In this document: positions 5,715 to 7,711 of the stretch, piece by piece
Layout: the number at the start of each line of letters is the position of its first letter
Position numbering within the stretch: position 1 is the first letter of the stretch
Assembly (NCBI GenBank): GCA_023622465.1
Contig: JAMNZE010000118.1
Span: forward strand, 1-7,711
DNA from: UBA5500 sp023622465
GTDB lineage: Bacteria > Bacillota > UBA994 > UBA5500
Direction of reading: 5' to 3'
DNA: 7,711 bases
The notes under the pieces: model-generated
Told to the model about the DNA's origin: nothing
Databases searched by the model: none
Seen by the model: only the letters and a program-made list of their open reading frames with translations
Translations under genes and position numbers: made by a program

Positions 5715-6581
5715 TTGTCTATACATTGGTTTCCTGGGCATATGGCGAAAGCCAAACGCCTTTTGCAAGAGAATATAAAACTGGTGGACGTGGTCATAGA
5801 GTTGCGCGATGCTCGCATTCCTCAAGCCAGCGCCAATCCTTTGTTAGCAGAAATTATTGGCCGTAAACCCCGCATCATCGTTTTAGCCAAGGCCGACCTG
5901 GCGGATAAGGAGCAAACCCGGGCTTGGGTGACCTATTTTGAACAAACGGAACATTTGCGGGCAGTAGCCCTGGATGGCAGGGATAGAAAGGGAGTCAATC
6001 GCCTGTTACTACCGCAGATTAAGACTCTAGCTGACCCCTTAGTGCCGCGCAGCAAGCAGGGTAATTTTCCACTTCGTCCGGCGCGCAGCATGGTGGTGGG
6101 AATACCCAACATAGGTAAGTCTACCCTGCTCAATACACTGGCGGGTCGGGCTATAGCCAAGACCGGTGCCTTGCCCGGTGTAACCCGTAGCAAACAGTGG
6201 ATCAAATTGCGGGATGGTAGCCAGCTGTTAGATACTCCCGGTATTTTATGGCCCCGTTTGGATGACCCCTTGGTGGCTCGTCAACTGGCAGTCACTGGCG
6301 CTATCGGCGAAGGTGGCTTTGACCAATATCAGTTGGCCACCTGGCTATTAAAGTACCTGGGCAACCATTTCCCCCATATGTTGGGGCGCTATAAACTGGA
6401 GGATACCGATTTATCCGGTAACCAACTGTTGGAGGCAGTGGGGCGAGTTCGCGGCTGTCTGGTGGCGGGAGGGCAGGTGGATTTGGACCGGGCGGCAGAC
6501 CTGGTCTTGACCGATTTCCGCGCCGGTAAGTTGGGCCCGATTACCCTGGAAGTACCTCCTCAGGGGGATAGCCATGGTTAG
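5715..6581 (+). CDS. rbgA: 50S ribosome assembly GTPase RbgA (YlqF)
   Basis: RbgA is a circularly permuted GTPase needed for late 50S assembly in Firmicutes. The 288 residues open with IHWFPGHMAKAK (3-14) and ELRDARIP (29-36). The motifs appear in permuted order: G4 region AKAD (58-61), G1 GIPNIGKST (129-137), G2 region PGVTRS (154-159) and G3 DTPGILWP (173-180). The C-terminal ANTAR-like RNA-binding part includes GRVRGCLVAGGQVD (243-256). The G4 motif is normally NKxD, and here its asparagine is alanine, which may alter guanine binding. The start is TTG 5715, giving the family-typical N-terminus. It follows lepB by 26 bases and overlaps rnhB by eight. Family assignment is firm. Confidence 0.95.
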   Translation: MSIHWFPGHMAKAKRLLQENIKLVDVVIELRDARIPQASANPLLAEIIGRKPRIIVLAKADLADKEQTRAWVTYFEQTEHLRAVALDGRDRKGVNRLLLPQIKTLADPLVPRSKQGNFPLRPARSMVVGIPNIGKSTLLNTLAGRAIAKTGALPGVTRSKQWIKLRDGSQLLDTPGILWPRLDDPLVARQLAVTGAIGEGGFDQYQLATWLLKYLGNHFPHMLGRYKLEDTDLSGNQLLEAVGRVRGCLVAGGQVDLDRAADLVLTDFRAGKLGPITLEVPPQGDSHG

Positions 6582-7287
6582 TTTTACGGACATGACAGTG
6601 GCGGAAATAGGGGCCTGGCTGAAGGCTAAACAAGGAAAAATTAGCGCCCAGGACTTGGCTCTACTTAGACAAGATCGGCGTAAAGGAGTGCGCCGGCTGG
6701 CAGCCCGCTATGAGTTGCAGAAGGCCCGGGAACAGGCGGAACGACAACGTTTGGCCCGCATGTGGCGCCTAGAAGAGAGGGCGTGGGCAGAAGGATTTAA
6801 GCTGGTGGTCGGGGTTGACGAGGCCGGATGTGGCCCCCTGGCCGGGCCCGTTGTGGCCGCTGCCGTGATTTTTCCGCCGTCTAGGCCCACCATTTGGGGC
6901 CTTAATGATTCCAAGCAGCTGTCGGCGGAGAAACGGCAGGAGCTTTATCAACGAATTATTGACACGGCAGTGGCGGCATTGGCGCCGGATTTGGCGCTAG
7001 TGGACGGTAATCAGGCCCGCTTGCCCACCCTAAGTTTCCCCTGTAAGGCCATACAAGATGGCGATAGCCATTCTTGTAGCATAGCAGCCGCCTCCATTGT
7101 GGCTAAAGTGACTCGAGACCGGCTCATGGCCGAGCTGGATCGGGTTTATCCCGGTTATGGTTTTGCCCAACATAAGGGATACCCCAGTCGCCAGCATTAT
7201 GCGGCTTTGCGGCAGTTGGGGCCATCGCCGATCCATAGGCAGTCCTTCCTGCGTAAATTTTTTGAGGAGGGCTCCCATGAACACTAG
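6574..7287 (+). CDS. rnhB: Ribonuclease HII, with internal deletion and altered GRG motif
   Basis: RNase HII nicks DNA at embedded ribonucleotides and cleaves RNA in RNA-DNA hybrids. The 237 residues have the long helical N-terminal extension usual in Firmicutes (1-75), then the catalytic core: GVDEAGCGPLAGPV (80-93), LNDSKQLS (110-117), LVDGN (142-146), DGDSHSCSIAAASIVAKVTR (162-181) and YPGYGFAQHKGYPS (192-205). The four metal-binding acids are present (D82, E83, D144, D164). Two features are abnormal. GRG is GCG (C86), and the segment between RIID (127-130) and LVDGN lacks about 30 residues that normally contain the 'EIDRxNIxQAT' helix region. No frameshift or stop is seen. Start ATG 6574 follows AGGGGG and overlaps rbgA by eight bases. 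Activity is uncertain. Confidence 0.9.
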   Translation: MVSFTDMTVAEIGAWLKAKQGKISAQDLALLRQDRRKGVRRLAARYELQKAREQAERQRLARMWRLEERAWAEGFKLVVGVDEAGCGPLAGPVVAAAVIFPPSRPTIWGLNDSKQLSAEKRQELYQRIIDTAVAALAPDLALVDGNQARLPTLSFPCKAIQDGDSHSCSIAAASIVAKVTRDRLMAELDRVYPGYGFAQHKGYPSRQHYAALRQLGPSPIHRQSFLRKFFEEGSHEH

Positions 7288-7636
7288 AGAAGTGGGGCGT
7301 TTGGGGGAAGAAGCTGCGCTCCGATTTCTACAGAAGCAGGGCTATCGGCTTATTACGCGCAATTTTTATTGCCCCTATGGTGAATTGGATTTAATCATGC
7401 AACGGGGGCGTCAGTTAGTCTTTGTTGAAGTGAAAGCTCGCACCAGTACCCGCTTTGGCACACCGGAAGAAGCTATCAGTAGCCAGAAGTTGCGCCGATT
7501 GCGGCAAGCTATTAGTTGCTATTTGCAACAGGAGGCCCCCCCTCATTATGGGCTGCGATTAGACGTAATCGCCGTTGATTTTGAGCCCCATACCTACCGG
7601 GTTAAAGCCCTTCGACATTACGAAAATATAGGCTAA
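7277..7636 (+). CDS. yraN: YraN family protein (UPF0102), predicted nuclease fold
   Basis: A 119-residue member of the widespread UPF0102/YraN family, whose function is not established. The sequence shows the family features: the N-terminal GRLGEEAALRFLQKQGYRL (7-25), then RNFYCPYGELDLI (28-40) and LVFVEVKART (47-56). E36, D38, E51 and K53 form an ExD...ExK pattern like Holliday-junction-resolvase-type and restriction-endonuclease-like folds, which suggests a DNA-acting role by inference. The start is ATG 7277, six bases after GAGGAGG (7264-7270). It overlaps rnhB by 11 bases, consistent with coupled translation. rnhB-yraN adjacency is common in bacteria, supporting but not proving a link to nucleic acid processing. 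Confidence 0.93.
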   Translation: MNTREVGRLGEEAALRFLQKQGYRLITRNFYCPYGELDLIMQRGRQLVFVEVKARTSTRFGTPEEAISSQKLRRLRQAISCYLQQEAPPHYGLRLDVIAVDFEPHTYRVKALRHYENIG

Positions 7637-7699
7637 TCTCGTTCCAAATGGGCTAGTCATTGCATATACATTACTAGTACATAAGGGAGGGGATGCCGC

Positions 7700-7711
7700 A
7701 TGAAACGCTAC
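7700..7711 (+). CDS. Start of an unidentified gene (3' truncated)
   Basis: ATG at 7700 is followed by three codons (MKRY) before the window ends. A purine-rich ribosome site, AAGGGAGGGGA (7683-7693), lies six bases upstream, so a real gene start is likely. Another ATG at 7693 in a different frame abuts that site and is less likely. The 63-base gap after yraN shows no terminator and no convincing promoter. Four residues are too few to name a product. Confidence 0.55.

Noticed and set aside
7157..7276. A longer yraN reading from 7157
   Set aside because: The added 40 residues are rnhB read in another frame; GAGGAGG and the family N-terminus MNTREVGRLGEEAA place the start at 7277.
7653..7677. 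Inverted repeat CTAGT/ACTAG in the gap before the last gene
   Set aside because: Five-base arms with a 15-base spacer are weak, there is no T-run, and no paired -35/-10 elements were convincing.
1..7711. Defence system, mobile element, CRISPR array, tRNA or rRNA genes
   Set aside because: None is visible. All coding space is filled by conserved core genes in standard order, with no direct-repeat arrays, transposase motifs, integration sites or RNA gene signatures.

Overview
The window is a dense, entirely plus-strand housekeeping cluster from a Firmicute, most likely a clostridial lineage. The gene order is the conserved Gram-positive block smc – ftsY – ylxM – ffh – rpsP – khpA – rimM – trmD – rplS – lepB – rbgA – rnhB – yraN. 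YlxM and RbgA are Gram-positive hallmarks, the Shine-Dalgarno sites are strong AGGAGG types, and TTG and GTG starts are common. Base composition looks balanced (near 50% G+C by eye). No species can be named from the sequence alone.

Layout. Bases 1-114 are the last codons of smc. Bases 129-2816 hold the protein-targeting genes: FtsY (SRP receptor), YlxM (SRP-associated helix-turn-helix protein) and Ffh (SRP54). A near-consensus sigma-A promoter lies in the ftsY-ylxM gap. Bases 2851-5088 hold ribosome and tRNA genes: S16, the KH protein KhpA, RimM, TrmD and L19. rplS has its own extended -10 promoter upstream and an intrinsic terminator downstream. Bases 5161-7636 hold signal peptidase I, the 50S assembly GTPase RbgA, RNase HII and YraN, with short gaps or overlaps. 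A new gene begins at 7700 and runs off the end. No stretch longer than 300 bases lacks a gene.

How the genes work together. FtsY, Ffh and LepB cover co-translational delivery to the membrane and signal-peptide removal. S16, L19, RimM and RbgA build the two ribosomal subunits, TrmD protects reading frame by m1G37 tRNA methylation, and RNase HII removes ribonucleotides from DNA. The cluster couples growth-rate functions.

What stands out. No new multi-gene system is visible. The real oddities are in ordinary genes. The RNase HII reads through cleanly but appears to lack a conserved internal stretch of about 30 residues, and its signature GRG motif is GCG. RbgA has AKAD in place of the G4 NKxD motif. 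The ylxM-ffh promoter is framed by a perfect 7-bp inverted repeat with a third near-copy upstream. rplS looks like an independently transcribed unit whose start leaves no room for a structured leader.
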